Shown: positions 38,804-52,302, numbered from the stretch's first letter. The stretch is 64,000 bases of DNA from Casuarius casuarius (GCA_003342895.1 PTFA01000009.1:10495943-10559942); one strand, 5' to 3'. A program made the numbers and translations. Notes: a model not told the origin generated them from the letters alone.

Positions 38804-40548
38804 CCGCGCTTGACTGTAGATTACTTTAAAAAACACGCTACTCCTCTATAACCTTCATCCCTTGATGCTGTGCAGAAAACAGCTAGGATACCCTGAGGAC
38901 TGCCAAAGCCTGTTCCATGTCATTTTGAAACCAGAAGTTGCTGACTGAGTTGTCCGAAGTGTGGTAAAGGTAATGGCAGTAGAAAAGAAACAGAGGCTTT
39001 GTTGCTGGAATTTTTGCAGACTTTCTTGCTTACCATTCTTTTTTAATTTCTCAGAAGCCCAGAGTTTCAGCAAATGAATAGCTTTGCTGTAAAAAGAGCA
39101 TATTATGAGTATAGCTTTCCAGCAATATCTTCCTACTCCACCCAAACATTGGGTGGTTTTCTCTTCAGTTTGAAAAGCTGAGTATCTCGGTATGCAAGGA
39201 TTTTTAATTATGGAATTGAATTTTCTTACTAATTACAAATCTTTACTTTTAGTTAAAAAGAGTCAGCAGAGGATGCATTTAGGGGATTACATGTGTCCAC
39301 TTTGCAAACCACGATGTAGAAAAGCTCTCTGGAAAAGGCAGCATCTAATGATAGGTTTCTGTTGTACTTTGATGTGTGCAGCTGCAAAGAATGAGGATGC
39401 TTGGGCAGCAGCAAGTGTGTTTCTCTTAGATGTAAAAAGACAAGACGTTCATACCGATATTCTCTGACTTCAAAGCAGTGAAATCCTATAAAATAAGAAA
39501 GGTAGACCAGTTCTTTTACAGTACAAAGTAGTTATTTTTATCGGTCAGACTTTTAAGAGTATTTCTTAAATACCAGAAAACAGAACACCAGAACAGTGGA
39601 TCTTTGACTAGTTTGATAAATTGGCTTAAAGATTTTGAAATCACTGAAACAACATCCAATTTACTCCAGCTGAGGTTCTGGAAAAATAGTTTTGTTGCCC
39701 TGTCAGAGGATTTACTTTAGTTATAGCATATAAATAGTTGTGCTTTATATGCATGGAAATTGGTCAGTCTAAATCCATAACACTCTTCTGATGGTAGAAA
39801 CATACTTTCAGTCACTTTATAAATCTAAATTATATCCCTGATAGTCTCAGCTAGTGTAAAAGTTGGATTCATTTTGAGTAATTCAGCCATTTAAGATCCT
39901 GAGATGAATGACCTATTCTATTGTAGAGAATAGCAGGCTCTGATTTCTTTCTTTTGATATTATTATACACTGTGTGCATTTTTAATGCTTTATCTGCAAG
40001 TACTTTATAGATACTGTTAAGCATTACTTTACTAATTTAACATATGCTTACTATGCTGCGACAGTTAATTTGCTGTAGACTTTTCATATCCATTGAAGCA
40101 CATACTTTCTGTTACATGAAGGTTGCTGGATAATTAACACTAGGCATATTATTATTGGAAAAAAGTAAATAACCAGAACAAGTCTGTATAGGGCAAGTTT
40201 TTATTAACGGAAGTGTTCAATGAATACAGCCATTAGCAGCCACAGGCAGCTGCAATTATAGGCCAACAAATCAGGTGAAAATTCTGCAAACCATCTATTT
40301 CTTTTCTTTATATTCTTATCCCGCCTTCGTAAACTCTGTGGTCTGATGCAACTTAATGATTAGCATTTTACCTTTATTGTCAGCTTCTCCATCTGGGTGT
40401 TACACTTCTGTAGGGAACGAAGGATTCTGGAGATCCTTATTGACATTCACTGTCAAAAGTTCAAACTTGTAAGAGTTTAGATAGAAAGGGTACAGAGAAG
40501 AGATGATCAGACTGCAAATAGGGGCTAGCTATTGCATAAATTTTCCCC

Positions 40549-41705
40549 TTGCTGTTTAGTTGGTTAAATCTGATTGCCTTCTACAATGAGATAACTGGCT
40601 TGGTGAATGAAGGGAGAACAGTGGATATTGTCTACCTTGAGTTTAGCAAGACTTTTGATGCAGTCTCCCGTAGCATCTGTAGTCAAATTGAGAAAGCATG
40701 GACTGGGTGGGTCAACAGCAAGGTAAGTGAAAAACTGGTGGGACTATTGAGCTCAAAGAGTAGTGACTGACAGTTCAAAGCCCAGCTGGAGGCTAGTTAG
40801 TAATCACGTTCCTCAAGGGTCAGTACTGGGGCTGACAGTATTTATTGTTTTCAGAACACACCCTTAGATGATTTGCCGATGACACCAGACTGGGAAGAGT
40901 GGCTGATATGCTGGAAGGCAGTGCTGCCATTTAGAGTGATCTAGACAGAAATGGGCTGACAGAAACCTCATCAAGCTCCACAAAGTCAAATGTGAACTCC
41001 TGAATCCGGAACGGAATAACCCAGTGCAGCAGGCTGGGTTGGGGACTGACTGACTAGGAGTACCTTTGTAGGAAAGGACCTAGGGCCCTGACAGACAACA
41101 GGTTGAATGTGATTCAGCAGTCTGTTCTTGCAGCAGCTGCATTAATGAGAGTGTAGTCAGCAGGTTGAGAGAAGTGATTATTCCCCACTATTCAGCTCTT
41201 TCGGAGAGCATCTGGAGCACTGTGTCCAGTTTTGGGCCATTCAGTACAAGAAAGACATTGACAAACTAGAATGAATCTATTGGAGGGCCACCAAGAAGTT
41301 AGGGGGCTGGGGCACGTGTGAAAAGAGGCTGAGAGATCTGGATTTGTTGATCTTGCAGGAGGAAGGACTGAGAGGGAGGATCTAATTGCTGCCTTTGACC
41401 ACCAAAAGGGTGGAGAGAGGGAATAAAGAGAAGATGGAGCCAGATTCTGCTGAAAGATGTGCAGTGAGAGTATCAGAGACAATGTTCATAAGGTGTAGAA
41501 ACGTAATTCCAACCAGATATATGGAAAAAAAAGTCTTCACAGTGAGAGTGGTTCAGCACTGGGACAAGTCAGACATAGTGGTTCTGGAGCGTCCAATTCT
41601 GGAGACAGTCGGAACTTGACTGGACAAGGCCCTGTGTGACCTGACCTGGAAGTAGTCCTCTTCTGAGCTGGGAGAAGGTCGCTTCCAGCCTACATTTTTC
41701 TGTGA
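40549..41705 (+). mobile_element. Degraded, 5'-truncated CR1-type LINE (reverse transcriptase to 3' end)
   Basis: A non-LTR retrotransposon fossil in the same orientation as COL5A2. Visible reverse-transcriptase blocks, in order: NLIAFYNEITGLVNEGRTVD followed by IVYLEFSKTFDAVS (the CR1 DFSKAFDTVSH block) from 40564; PQGSVLG at 40811-40831; and the catalytic FADDT at 40872-40886. These three blocks lie in three different reading frames and stops intervene, so the protein is dead. The C-terminal domain and 3' UTR-like part follow, with CR1 phrases such as gtggttcagcactgggacaag, gactggacaaggccctg and a final gaaggtcgcttccagcctac. The 5' half of the element is absent, as is usual for CR1 copies. 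Ends are approximate. The degree of decay suggests an old subfamily. Confidence 0.9.
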
Positions 41706-44700
41706 GTCCAATCTGTAGAGAGGCTGATTCTTTACTAGGAGTGTTTTAGAAAAGGATATACTTACAGAAGGGGGGCTTTTTTTTTTTTTTAAAATCATTT
41801 CTCATAAGATCAAAATATAAAGCAGCCTGAACCATCTGAACAACTCTGCAACATGTAGCTCCCTTGATGTTATAAAAACTGAATATTTCAGAACCTGAAT
41901 GGCACAATGCACAATGCAATTTCACAGCATGTTGCTTGGGGAATCCAGTTCTGGCCGACTGGACAACCAAGATGGCTACTTGTGAATTGCTGATAGATTT
42001 ACTAGAGGAAGCCAAATGGACTGTGNGTGGAAACTGTCTGACTGATACTGGCACAGGAAGCAGCTGAGAGAATTTTCTTCACAGCCAAATGCATAATTTT
42101 TTACTGATGCATAGCAGTCTAAGACTGGACTTTGGAAAGACCAAAATCAAACATTCACAGATTCCAGAATCGTGTGCCAAAGTAGACAGGAGAAGAATAT
42201 TATATTTTCATTGTAAACTGTTGCTATTTTAGACTTAGGTTAAAATATATTAGGCAAAATTCCTTATGTCCTGATAAGATTTGCTTTAACTTATAGCAAC
42301 ATCAGCTCAGGCAAAATTCCCAATGTCAGTGTTTGCTTCCATAATGAAGTTAAAGGATTCAGCCTCTTAGATCTTAGGAAAAGTTTTAATTGCAGTTTTT
42401 AATTCTGTTTTAATGTTAAAGACAATTCCTGTATTTCAGAAATTGTGGATACTCAGCCCTTGTCACATTCTTTTTTCACTGAATGAAACTATTTCAGCAT
42501 GTCCTCTGCTCTCTCTTTTTAAGTTAACCATCAAAAAGAATCTGCTCTTTCTGTGGAACCAGCCTGTCCTCACACAAATGAAAGCGATTCCACTAAAAGA
42601 GTTATAACAGATTCAAGAATGTGGTCAAACACTTTGGTTAGAAAATCAGATGATCTCTTTTGCCTCAAGCCTATTCTGAAATAATAAAATGTAGTAATTC
42701 CCCGTGGTAAACACACTTTTAGACTTTGTCTGCCCTGCAGTGAGGAAGTAAACTGTGGTACAGGTGGCTGTAGCTAAACTGACTTCCCTGTAGCTACCAT
42801 GAGTGATGAAGTCAAAGCAGTGGATTTCTGGCAGAGTGGACTCCAGCAGATACCAGCTTCCCCAATACAGATGTGAGCTTTTGACCGATGTGCTCTGACT
42901 GCTGAAATCTGCTACAGTGTTTTTGAAGAAATGCCCTGCATGCCTCTCCATTACAATCTGTGTTTGGCCTTAGACATTTAGAAATGATTTCATTTCCCAC
43001 TGTATGCTTGAGGCTTGATTGCTGTCGTCTGAGACTTTGTATAAGCGCTGCTGGCAGATCAGCCTCTTGATATTGCCTTCTTCCCCCTGTTCTAATACAG
43101 GTACCAAGCAACTGGCCAGCCATTCTGTTTCGTGAACCACAGTAAAACTCAAGAGCTTTGTTCACATCCATCCTTATTTACGGGATAACTCTAGTGGAAT
43201 AGTTAAATTAAGTCTTTCAAAGCACACTGATTCAAAACTTTGGAGTAACCAACAGAAAAGGACTAGCTTGACAAATCTTTCAGTAGTTTACTACCTTGTC
43301 CATAGCACAAGTTGGGGTGTTTAGAAGGTTTGAGTCTTGCTCATTAGCTCAGGAATAATAAAGTTAATCTTGGTATATGACATCATCAGATACTCTTAGT
43401 GAACTGAACAGTCAGTGTAATGAACACTGGATGATACTGTAGGACCACCAAGAGAAATCCTTTCTACTGGAAGGGATCCCAGTATATTCTGCCTTCATAT
43501 CTAGCATGTGTTGATCTAATAATAAAAACATTGTTCTTTTGTTGGATTGTTTTGTGTAGGAAATTATTATCCTTAAAAAGGCAAGCAAAATGCCTGTTCT
43601 CTAGTGACTGAAACATAGATACATGAATGTCTGAGTTAGGAGAAATATTGATTGACAGCTCAAATGTTGGGTAGTAGCTTTTCCTTCCAGTAAAGGAAGG
43701 GGTGGAGACTCAGTTATCTACTTAAGATGTGAAATAAAAATTCATTCAGAAGAGTCTAATGGTATCCTAAGTATAGTTCTTCCTTTTCAGTATCCCCTAT
43801 TTGGCCAATTGCTGAGTGGAAAACAGAATTATTTATTTTGGCATGATTTTCTTGAAGAGACAAAGCAGTTCCTAGATTGCATTTTAAGAACTGTTCTGCT
43901 GGAAGATCACCTTTTCTCCTGTGCCAGGGTATATTGTTTCGTTGTTGCTTTCTGCTTCCAGACTGTTGTCATTTAGAACTTGGAGGTTGTATTTTCCTGG
44001 TTGACAAACTTCACAGAGCAAACTCCCTACCCTTAGTACCAGCCAGAAACAGCTGGCCAGCTGCAAAGTGTATCCGTTCAGTAAAGCTTTGATTAACTAC
44101 TGTGGTGATTTCTGCAGTTAATTAAGTCTCTCCTTGCTTCTTGGGAGCTGACTTGTATCTTGATACTTAGCAGTATTTATTGATACTTAATATTATGGTA
44201 GCATGTGGTGGGAAAAACAGTTGAGTCTCTGTAATTTCTGAGTCCTAAAATGCCTGTTTTAAAATTACCTACGCCATTTAGGAGAACACCCTGGGACTTT
44301 TATACTTGTGAAACAAGGCACGTGGGTTTCAACTCCGTATCTAGATGACTGACCAACCAATCATATTGAAAAGTCATTTGGAATTAATTAAGACCATTGA
44401 AATTCTTAATCTGATGGAATGGTTTTTAAAATATTATGTATTTCTGGTGAGCTTTGCAAATTATCTGGTAGGGTTTCTAAGCAGGAATTTTGCAGAATGG
44501 ATTAAAAAACATAATCTCTTTTCCTAAGAAATGGATCTGATGAAGCTTGGTTTCCTACAGGTTTGTATCTTAAACTGTGTACATGTGTGGAGTACCAAAA
44601 TTATAATGAAAAGGGTTTATTATTATCCACTCCTTTTACAGGGGAGTTCAGTGAGGCACTGCTTTGGAACTCCCTTCTCTTCCCAGTTGTGTACTTTCCT

Positions 44701-47700
44701 GAAGCTTGCAGGGGCACGGTGTCTTGGAGACCTGCTCTCTCTCACGGTCTCCGTCAAACTTTGCTGAAATTAACCACTGGAATCAAACGGGCTTGGGGAA
44801 ACTGATGTCGCAGTGTAGCTAGTGGGATCACATAAGCCTAACTGCCTTAGGATATCATAGGGAAAATGCAAATGAAATGTTCATCCAGACCTTCAGCTGG
44901 CTTAAAGCAACACAGAGCCACAGACTTTGAGAAAGTCATTTTATTTCAGATCGATGAATGACTGTGCAAGTTATTATTTTTTATTCCTTTTGTAGGCATT
45001 CCTGTCATTAATAATTTTTCTTAGTGATACTCTTGATAAATCTGTGTCATTCCTTACTTATTCTCTTGAATATGGAGGGGAGCTGAAACTGAATTTGAAG
45101 TCACCAAGAGAATATTCTTCTTCTGTAACACTTAATGAATAACAATGTGTTAAAGACCTTGTTAGTGATGAGTGTTTCTGAGACAATGCTGAGTTACTTG
45201 GATTGAAGTGCATAGTCATACTGTAAATGTCTGAACTTCACTGAGATATAGAATGCATCCTGAATGGAAATGTCTGAGTTTGAATTTGATTTGACAATCA
45301 AATATTTCATATAAAGTGAATTCTGAATCAATTCAACTTTTATTCGTAACGGACTCCGGGTTCATCCTTCTGCATGTATCTGTAAATTACTTTTTCTTTA
45401 AACTGTATGTGTTAATCATTAATATGAATTGTTTGTGTGCAACAGATACAAAATAGGCTGTATATTTATCAGCACTCCTGGAAAGTATCTGTTTTTCAAA
45501 ATAATCTGTATTTGCATGAGAGTTTACATGGTACAGTAATTTGAATAATGCTTAGTTTTTTACCAGCCAGAAAAACTTAGGTAAGCAAAAACTCAACAGG
45601 TAATCTAATTCTTATCAGAGAAGAGTTTTTTTCTGTTGATTTTAATGAGAACTGGATCAAGCCTTGCACTGATATTGTGACAGGCTGATAATCAAATATT
45701 ATTAACACCAAGCACCTTTTGTGCATCTCTTGGCACTCTGTACAGAGGCATGCACAGCACATCCACAAAATGGCTGTAAGCATGTATCACCTTTCACTTT
45801 GATTTTCTTCTGCACCTATGCTTTGTGAGTCAGCAGGATTAAATTTTTGCAGTTCACAACTTGGATCTTTCAGATTCTGGAGCTTTCTTGAAGGGTAATG
45901 ATTTTTTTTTTAAATTAAAAAAAATTGTATTCATTTTACTCTAATTATTTTTATATTTCCTTTTCATAAAGTAGCCTCAGGATGGCAGAGAAGATGAAAA
46001 CCTACCTGCAGAAGCTGTTTCAATTCTAACCCTTTTTTAATTAAAATAATTGTATCATTTCTGTTTCAGTTTCTTTATGTTAAGTGCATTTTTGTGTTAA
46101 AAGCATTGGGTTTTGGTTGCAGTATGCTATCAAGAAGTCCCTGTTGGTAGAAGAAAGCATAAAACTGGCAGGCTGTGCTTCAAGCACCAGTCACCATCTT
46201 TTCTAGCTCTGTTAGACTGCGTTTGCTGCTGTTGTAGGATTTATCAGCCTTTAGGCTCCTTTAATACTTGCACTGGTAGGACCACTACAAGTGTAAGGAA
46301 ATGGTCACTTTACTGTCAGACTCTTTTCTTTCCCTTACCATTTCAGCTGTGAATCCAAGTTGTTAATGTCTGCAGAAAACCTAGATAACTGCCAGCCTCG
46401 CTCAGGCCTTTCTCTGCCCGAAGTATGGCGTTCAGAAAGGCAATCTGCTCTGTCGTGTACCTGCCATCTCTGCCGCTGAGCTAATGGGGATTGACCACTT
46501 GCAAGTTAGGTCATAAGGTATAAGATAAGCCTCACAGGAGACAAGTAACCGGAAGTAAGAGGAGAGTACGGTTTGGTGCTTTGAGGACTTTGCTGTAAGG
46601 AATCCAGAATCAGACATCAACGCCAGCAAGTCTCCCTGTCCATATGTGTGGAGTGATCTTTTTGTTCCTCCTTTTACCCTTTCGTTTTAAAATATTTTTG
46701 CTCAAGACACTTTTTTGCTACTTTTTTTTCTTCACCTTCTCTTTTTAAGGTATCATTTTCTTTCTTTCTTCCTCTGATTTTGTTCTCTCTGGTCCCACAC
46801 CTTACTTTCCTTTTTCTTGTGTAAGATGTGAACCATAAGTTAGTGAAAGCAACAAGGTCGCAATAATGTGAAATAACTTTGAGCAGCAAACCAGGCCATA
46901 TTTTCTCCCACTTTACTCTCTCTCATCTTCATTTCTTTCCCCTGCCTTAGCCATGAGAAAAGCAGCCTGGTGTTCAGGCTCTTCTAACTCACCGTATAGG
47001 TGTGAGGGAAGTGAGTAAGCAGCAGTGGATTTCCAGGTGCTGTTTTCACAACGATGCATGGCTTGTAGTGCCACATGTAGATGGTTTCATATGCTCTCTG
47101 TCCAAATGTTTGTCCTATTGCTGAATCGTTGAGGAGGGAGACTGAACCACGACAGAAATTTACTTGAAAGGAAAAGCAACTCCTTTACTGTGCATAGACT
47201 TCTTTCCTACAACTATTGCTCATGATGAGTGATGGGCTTTCACAGCCATCTAGTGGCTGGGATTTTTTTTTTTTTTTTAATTCTTAGTACAGTTTCACAG
47301 ACTTCACAAAATTGGACCTGGATATGTCAGTGCATGGTGTGATTTTGCTTCCAAGCCGTTGACACATAGTCTCTGAATATGGTGCTTTGTATAGCTGACT
47401 GTTTGACTTCTGGTCAGATAGTTCTTTAACACAAAAATGATTTTTTAACAGGCTAGTGTACAGCGAAAAAAAAATCACATTGTACTGACCATGCTTTTCT
47501 TTGAAATTCTCTTTTTCACAAAGGTCCTACCTACAAACACATGGATGAGTCCTTAAACATGTCATATGGCATTTTTGGTACCTCGCCTGTTACATCTGCA
47601 GAATGTTTTAAGCCTCGTTTTCACTGACCTAAAAAGATTCGTGACCCTGTAGATTTTCTGGTCAAGCCCAATATCAATTATAGTTGCACTCCTTTGTTGG

Positions 47701-50611
47701 GAAGAAAGGAATTGGTTAACTGGCTAGTATATCATTTTGCCACATAAAGAATTTCCAAATCTGCTTCTGAAGTTATTTGGCATCTTGTGTTATGACTCCT
47801 GAAGTCGAAAGAACTTGCGACACAAAGAATGCATGACACTCTCTGTGCTTAACCTTGCTGATTTCCAAACTAGGGAAGAAACGGAGTAGAACAATTTCCT
47901 TTGCTGCCTTTTGTGCTCTGGGTGTAACAGACAACATGACTACAGTTTAGGCCTGAGAGTAAAATGTCAAAATGTGCTTGTGGGTTGAGTTGGAATTGAA
48001 ATAGCTGCTTTTTCCAGGTTACTCTGTTAGCATATTGCAGTCACAGAATAAAGGAAGACTAGGAGCTGGAACATGATCATAGTAGGATTAAAAATGTGCT
48101 TTCTTGAAGTATTACAGCTTTTTTGTTATCAGCATACCTGCAATCTGACAGGAAAAGAGACAATATATTTCCAGAAGTTAGTATGTGCTCTTTTTTCTCT
48201 CTCTCTGTCTCCTCTCAGTGAGTCGCTGAGCAGTATTCAGGCAGAAGCTAGTCACCATCTGGCTCAACTCTCATTTGCCAAAGCAGTTGCTATGTGGTTT
48301 ATTTGAAGTTATGACAGAATGCTGACTTTGGACTGAGTAACTTAGAAATTTCATTTATGCAGACTGCTGCTCTTCTGAACAGCACGATGAGTTCTACTGG
48401 TGATACATGAAGGAAGACATAGACCATATGCCAGACATCTGGGGAAAAAGGCTAAATATGTCAGACAGTGCGTTATGTCATGCACACAAGGGAGAAGTGA
48501 GAAGAATATGCTTTCCAGAATACAATCTGTAGTTTGGAAAATGATTCTCACAGTGCCATAAATGCACTGTACAGCAAACTTGGTTGATGTCTTCACAGTG
48601 AAAAAAATTCCTCCTGAGCTTCTGCAGCACCCTTTAGAGTCATTTTGTCAGTTTGTGTGATAAACCAATTGGAGAGAGGAGTTGACCTGGCATATATTTG
48701 GTTTTCAGTTTCTGTTCGAAGGCTTCAGAAGCTAATGAAGGCAGGCAACAGTTAATGCTGCATCTGTTCCATTTCTCCTAGCTTTGAGATTGACAGAATA
48801 ACCGGACTTAAGTCATGAAGCTGAAATCCCAAATCTGTTCATATTTATTACTGCATGATTTTCTGTTTACATCTGGTTTAAATTATGACAAAGATGTAGA
48901 GAACAGTGAAACTGAGACTGTGCTTAAGGGCTGTTAATTTTTACCCTAGTAATAGTTTGTCTAAAATAATGGTTATGATCTTTGACTACTTGGATGTCTT
49001 CCATATATGTATGTAAAATTGCTCCTATTCCCAGTCTTAGTTCAGTTAGAAATTAAGAGTTGGTTGGAAATTACCAGATAATGTTTTTTAATGGATCGTG
49101 CCAGTTTCAAAGACATTTTTGATGAGAAGGTTTCTATCATTTGGGGTGCAGGAGACTCTGCTTGAAAGCTTTGCTGTGTATGACTTGGGGCGGGGAGCGA
49201 TCTTGGCACTGGGGTTCTTGGTTTGCAGGTTTGTGACTCATCACCTAGGGACAGTCTGGAGAGAGTTGATTCCTTTTGTTGGAGTTTGTTTTCTTTGTAC
49301 AGAGAACGAAATATTCTTTGGGCCGAAGCAAAACTGTCTTTTCTGCTAATAGGACGTTCCTTAAAATGTTGGACACCCAAAGAAAATTTTTCACTTTACT
49401 TGCTTTTTTAATTCTTTATCAGACATACCATATTTTGGGGACAGGGAGGTATTGGCAGATGCTTGCCTCGTGTTTAAAAAACAAATCCAGGTATTTGACT
49501 GCACAAGAGGAAGAAAACAAAGGCATGGACTTACCTATGGATATAACAGTCTGTACAGGGACTGTTGTGTCCTCTAGAATCCTGCCCTCCATCGAATAGG
49601 AAATTTTTAAGTTCTGTCAGAACATTAAAAAGAGAGAGAAAAAGAAATTCAGTCTAGAGAAGGCTCTTAAAGATGTGTAACTTTAGTAAAATATGATGAC
49701 CTCTGTAGAAATGTGAGAATATGTACATAGGTAAGACATTTGTGAATAGTCAGTAAAAGCTGTTCCTGCAGAAATTGTCAGGTAGGACGGTCTTTGATAT
49801 TTAGTTGAGATATTTAAGAAATAATTCATAGGTAGTTAAGATATATTAATAGCAATGAATTATGTGTGTGCTGGGGTGATTGTGTAGGAGCACAGCCTGG
49901 TGGATTACAGGACTGAGCAAAATCAGTGGTTCGAGGAGCCTCTCCTCATCCAACTGAAAGGTGCCACAGCAAGGATCCTTGCAGTGGAGATTGCCATTGC
50001 CACTGGACAGCAACTGAGCTGTTTGGGAGACTCGATTCACCATGCGAATATTACTCCGTGCCAAGATCCCAATAAATGAGTTCTTTATTTTTAACAAACT
50101 GTATGCCATGAGTGTCTGTGCAACACTACCATGAGTCTGGCTGTGTAAAGTACCTGCAGCAGCGAGCAGCTGACGTATGCAGTTTCTTACAAAAGTATCA
50201 CAGACTCTTTTTCGTAGTCAGCCTTCTCTAATGCTGTGCACAAGAGTTAGGAAGAGCTGGCACATGGCAGGAATTCCTCAACACAAAGTTCCCCACTGAG
50301 CAGAATGACATTCAAAGACTCGTAAGGCAATATTCATTTGAGACCATCTACTGTGGTGGTTTTGTGCACTCTGGGATGACTATTTTATTTTTTTTTCTGA
50401 TCAAGAAATAAGGTGGTAAGATAGGAAAGAAGTTTAAGATGAACGATATTTTCAGGACCTTAACAATGACCTCAACAATGATGGTGGTTTTTCTTTTCAT
50501 GTATACGATGCTGCTTTTGAATTCTGAAGATGCTCTTTGCTTGTCCAGACCTCCTACTCCTCTGGTTTCACAGTTGAAAAATCCATTCTGTATTCTCTTG
50601 TCCTTTCCTAG
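41706..50611 (+). other. Non-coding: presumed intron 1, part 5, ending at the exon 2 acceptor
   Basis: No supported exon. It carries one undetermined base (42026), a CTCF-like motif near 47250 followed directly by a 16-T tract, and a segment at about 49860-50110 whose AATAAA-containing end is weakly LTR-like. It ends in a strong polypyrimidine tract and AG that define the start of exon 2. Confidence 0.6.
47244..47257 (-). promoter_or_regulatory. Candidate CTCF-binding motif
   Basis: The + strand reads agccatctagtggc; the reverse complement of the core (CCACTAGATGGC) matches the CTCF consensus CCASYAGRKGGC at every position. A 16-T tract begins six bases downstream. Sequence match only; no occupancy evidence. 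Confidence 0.5.
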
Positions 50612-50836
50612 GAGAAGATGTTGAAGAAATAGCCTGCACTCAGAATGGCCAGATGTACCTGAACAGGGATATTTGGAAGCCCTCACCATGCCAGATTTGT
50701 GTCTGTGACAATGGAGCTATTCTGTGTGATGAAATCCAGTGTCAAGATGTCCTAGAATGTGAGAACCCGCAGGTGCCCCCAGGAGAGTGCTGTCCTGTGT
50801 GTCCCCATGCAACTAATAATTTTGACACAACCGTTG
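50612..50836 (+). CDS. COL5A2: COL5A2 exon 2: von Willebrand factor C domain of the N-propeptide
   Basis: This 225-nt exon follows a pyrimidine-rich acceptor (tcctttcctag) and ends at a gtaag donor. It starts with the last two bases of a split Gly codon, reads 74 full codons ([19 protein letters not shown] onward) and ends with the first base of the next Gly, so it is flanked by phase-1 introns. Counting from the first full codon, cysteines are at 8, 26, 29, 31, 38, 43, 49, 59, 60 and 63. This is the complete CxxCxC ... CCxxC signature of VWC domains, and none is missing. In procollagens this module lies outside the helix; VWC domains of other fibrillar collagens bind BMP/TGF-beta family ligands, which is only an inference here. 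The tail after the last cysteine ([11 protein letters not shown]) differs from the Gly-rich human linker as I recall it. Confidence 0.96.
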
Positions 50837-52302
50837 GTAAGATTGCTTTCAGTTTGCTTTTTTCAAAAGAGCGCTAGCCAGGCTGGCCTTTTGAAAGATG
50901 TTTGCTCTGCTGCTGTGGTTCAAAATGGGTCAAGAAGAAGGTGTTTAAATCTACATCTGTTCCCAGTTTGAAGTCTGAATATGCAGCACGATTAGTGCTG
51001 AGGCTAAAGTTCTCTAAAATCAACCCAAGGTAGTAGGAACCTTGGGATACTCTAATAGTATTTCTATGGTAAAGTTTTAAATCTGCAGAGAATCAGTACT
51101 TGGCAGTTATTTTCATCTAAGGTTGCACCTGAGCTGGCTCTGGAGAATATTCTCTTCTGACTAGGAATCTGATACAAGTCCAAAGGGTTTATAACTAAAA
51201 GGTTGATTTGAATTCCATCTTGATATTTCAAGGAGGTTGAATTCAGCGTTCCTTTTCTGGTTCATCTAGAACTAAAAAATGAGTATATTAAAGTTATGTA
51301 AGAAAATGAGTGCATGATTTGGCAAAATGCTCAATTCCTGGCCCCTCTGTATTTTATAGATGAATAAATGTAAACATTATTTCAGTGTAGAGTGTTTCAC
51401 CAAAGTGGAGATACGGACCCCCAATTCTTGAAGCCAGTTTAACATTTAGCCAAGGCTAATGCAAACCACTTCTGAGCCATAAGAAAAAAATTGTAGGAAG
51501 TATTCTGAACTCTCTGTTTGTATACTTTCTGTAGTATACCTTAAAGATTATGTCTTTCCAGTCAGTTTTTTATTCATGGAGATACTTGGATTGGGCAGTC
51601 ACCCCCAAAATATCTCTGAACTTGCAATTAACACTCATTAATACTGTGTATTACATTATTTGAACTACATTCAATATATAATAATTAAAGCAATTTTTAC
51701 AAGGGATATAATTGCCATTGATTAGCTTAATACAGAATGAAGTAGTGATAGTAGAGACCATAGTAGGGTCTTGCATAATTGAGCAGTGGAACAAGATGTG
51801 GCAAGCATTAATAAACAGATGGTGGATCCTGCTATGTTTTGGGAGGTATTAGGCCAACGCTAATACACCCAACAGATATAAGAGCATTATAGATACATTC
51901 CAGAGTTCCTTACTGTTATGTTGTAGATTCCTGTTAGACATTTCTGGTGTTGAAGTCAGTAATAAAACTCCTTTCGACTTCATTGCCAAACATTAGGCTA
52001 GTGGTAAAAGCTTCTAAAAGTTCCCCACAAGATATTCTGCTTTCCTGAAGTGCTTTGTCTTACTCTCTGCAACACTGGGAAAAAAAGGCTGAGGATCAGG
52101 GAGCAACATTCGAAACCTTGCTCACCCCTAAACAGGGAGTGTATGCATCCCTGTGAACTTATTCCTGTGCCATCTTCTGTGCATCCAGGATGCTGGACAG
52201 TTCTAGTTGTAACACCTTCATGCAATTCTTATCATGTTCTGTCTGTCTCTCACAATAAAAACATTAATTTCCTCTCTTTTTTTCTTTTGTTCATTTTAAT
52301 AG
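50837..52302 (+). other. COL5A2: COL5A2 intron 2
   Basis: A phase-1 intron of 1466 bp between the VWC exon and the microexon, with gtaag donor and taatag acceptor. Read-through from exon 2 stays open for 13 codons and stops at 50875-50877; an AATAAA lies at 51363-51368. No repeat element recognised. Confidence 0.9.

Larger units (their letters stand above)
32237..40548 (+). other. Non-coding: presumed intron 1, part 4
   Basis: No supported exon. Apart from a 29-bp tandem duplication, an 11-bp one (34414-34435, unit tctatgtctag, two copies), a 19-T tract and an alternating purine-pyrimidine tract near 38790, the sequence is ordinary AT-rich intron. Confidence 0.55.

Noticed and set aside
40549..40770. 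Open frame that could be called a reverse-transcriptase gene
   Set aside because: It is a short remnant of a CR1 element; later motifs fall in other frames, so it is annotated as a dead mobile element and not a gene.
50439..50624. Open frame with a signal-peptide-like N-terminus (hydrophobic MMVVFLFMYTMLLL) just upstream of exon 2
   Set aside because: It is in a different frame from exon 2, has no donor that would leave the required phase-1 end, and runs into the exon 2 acceptor tract. Chance hydrophobic frame in T-rich sequence.
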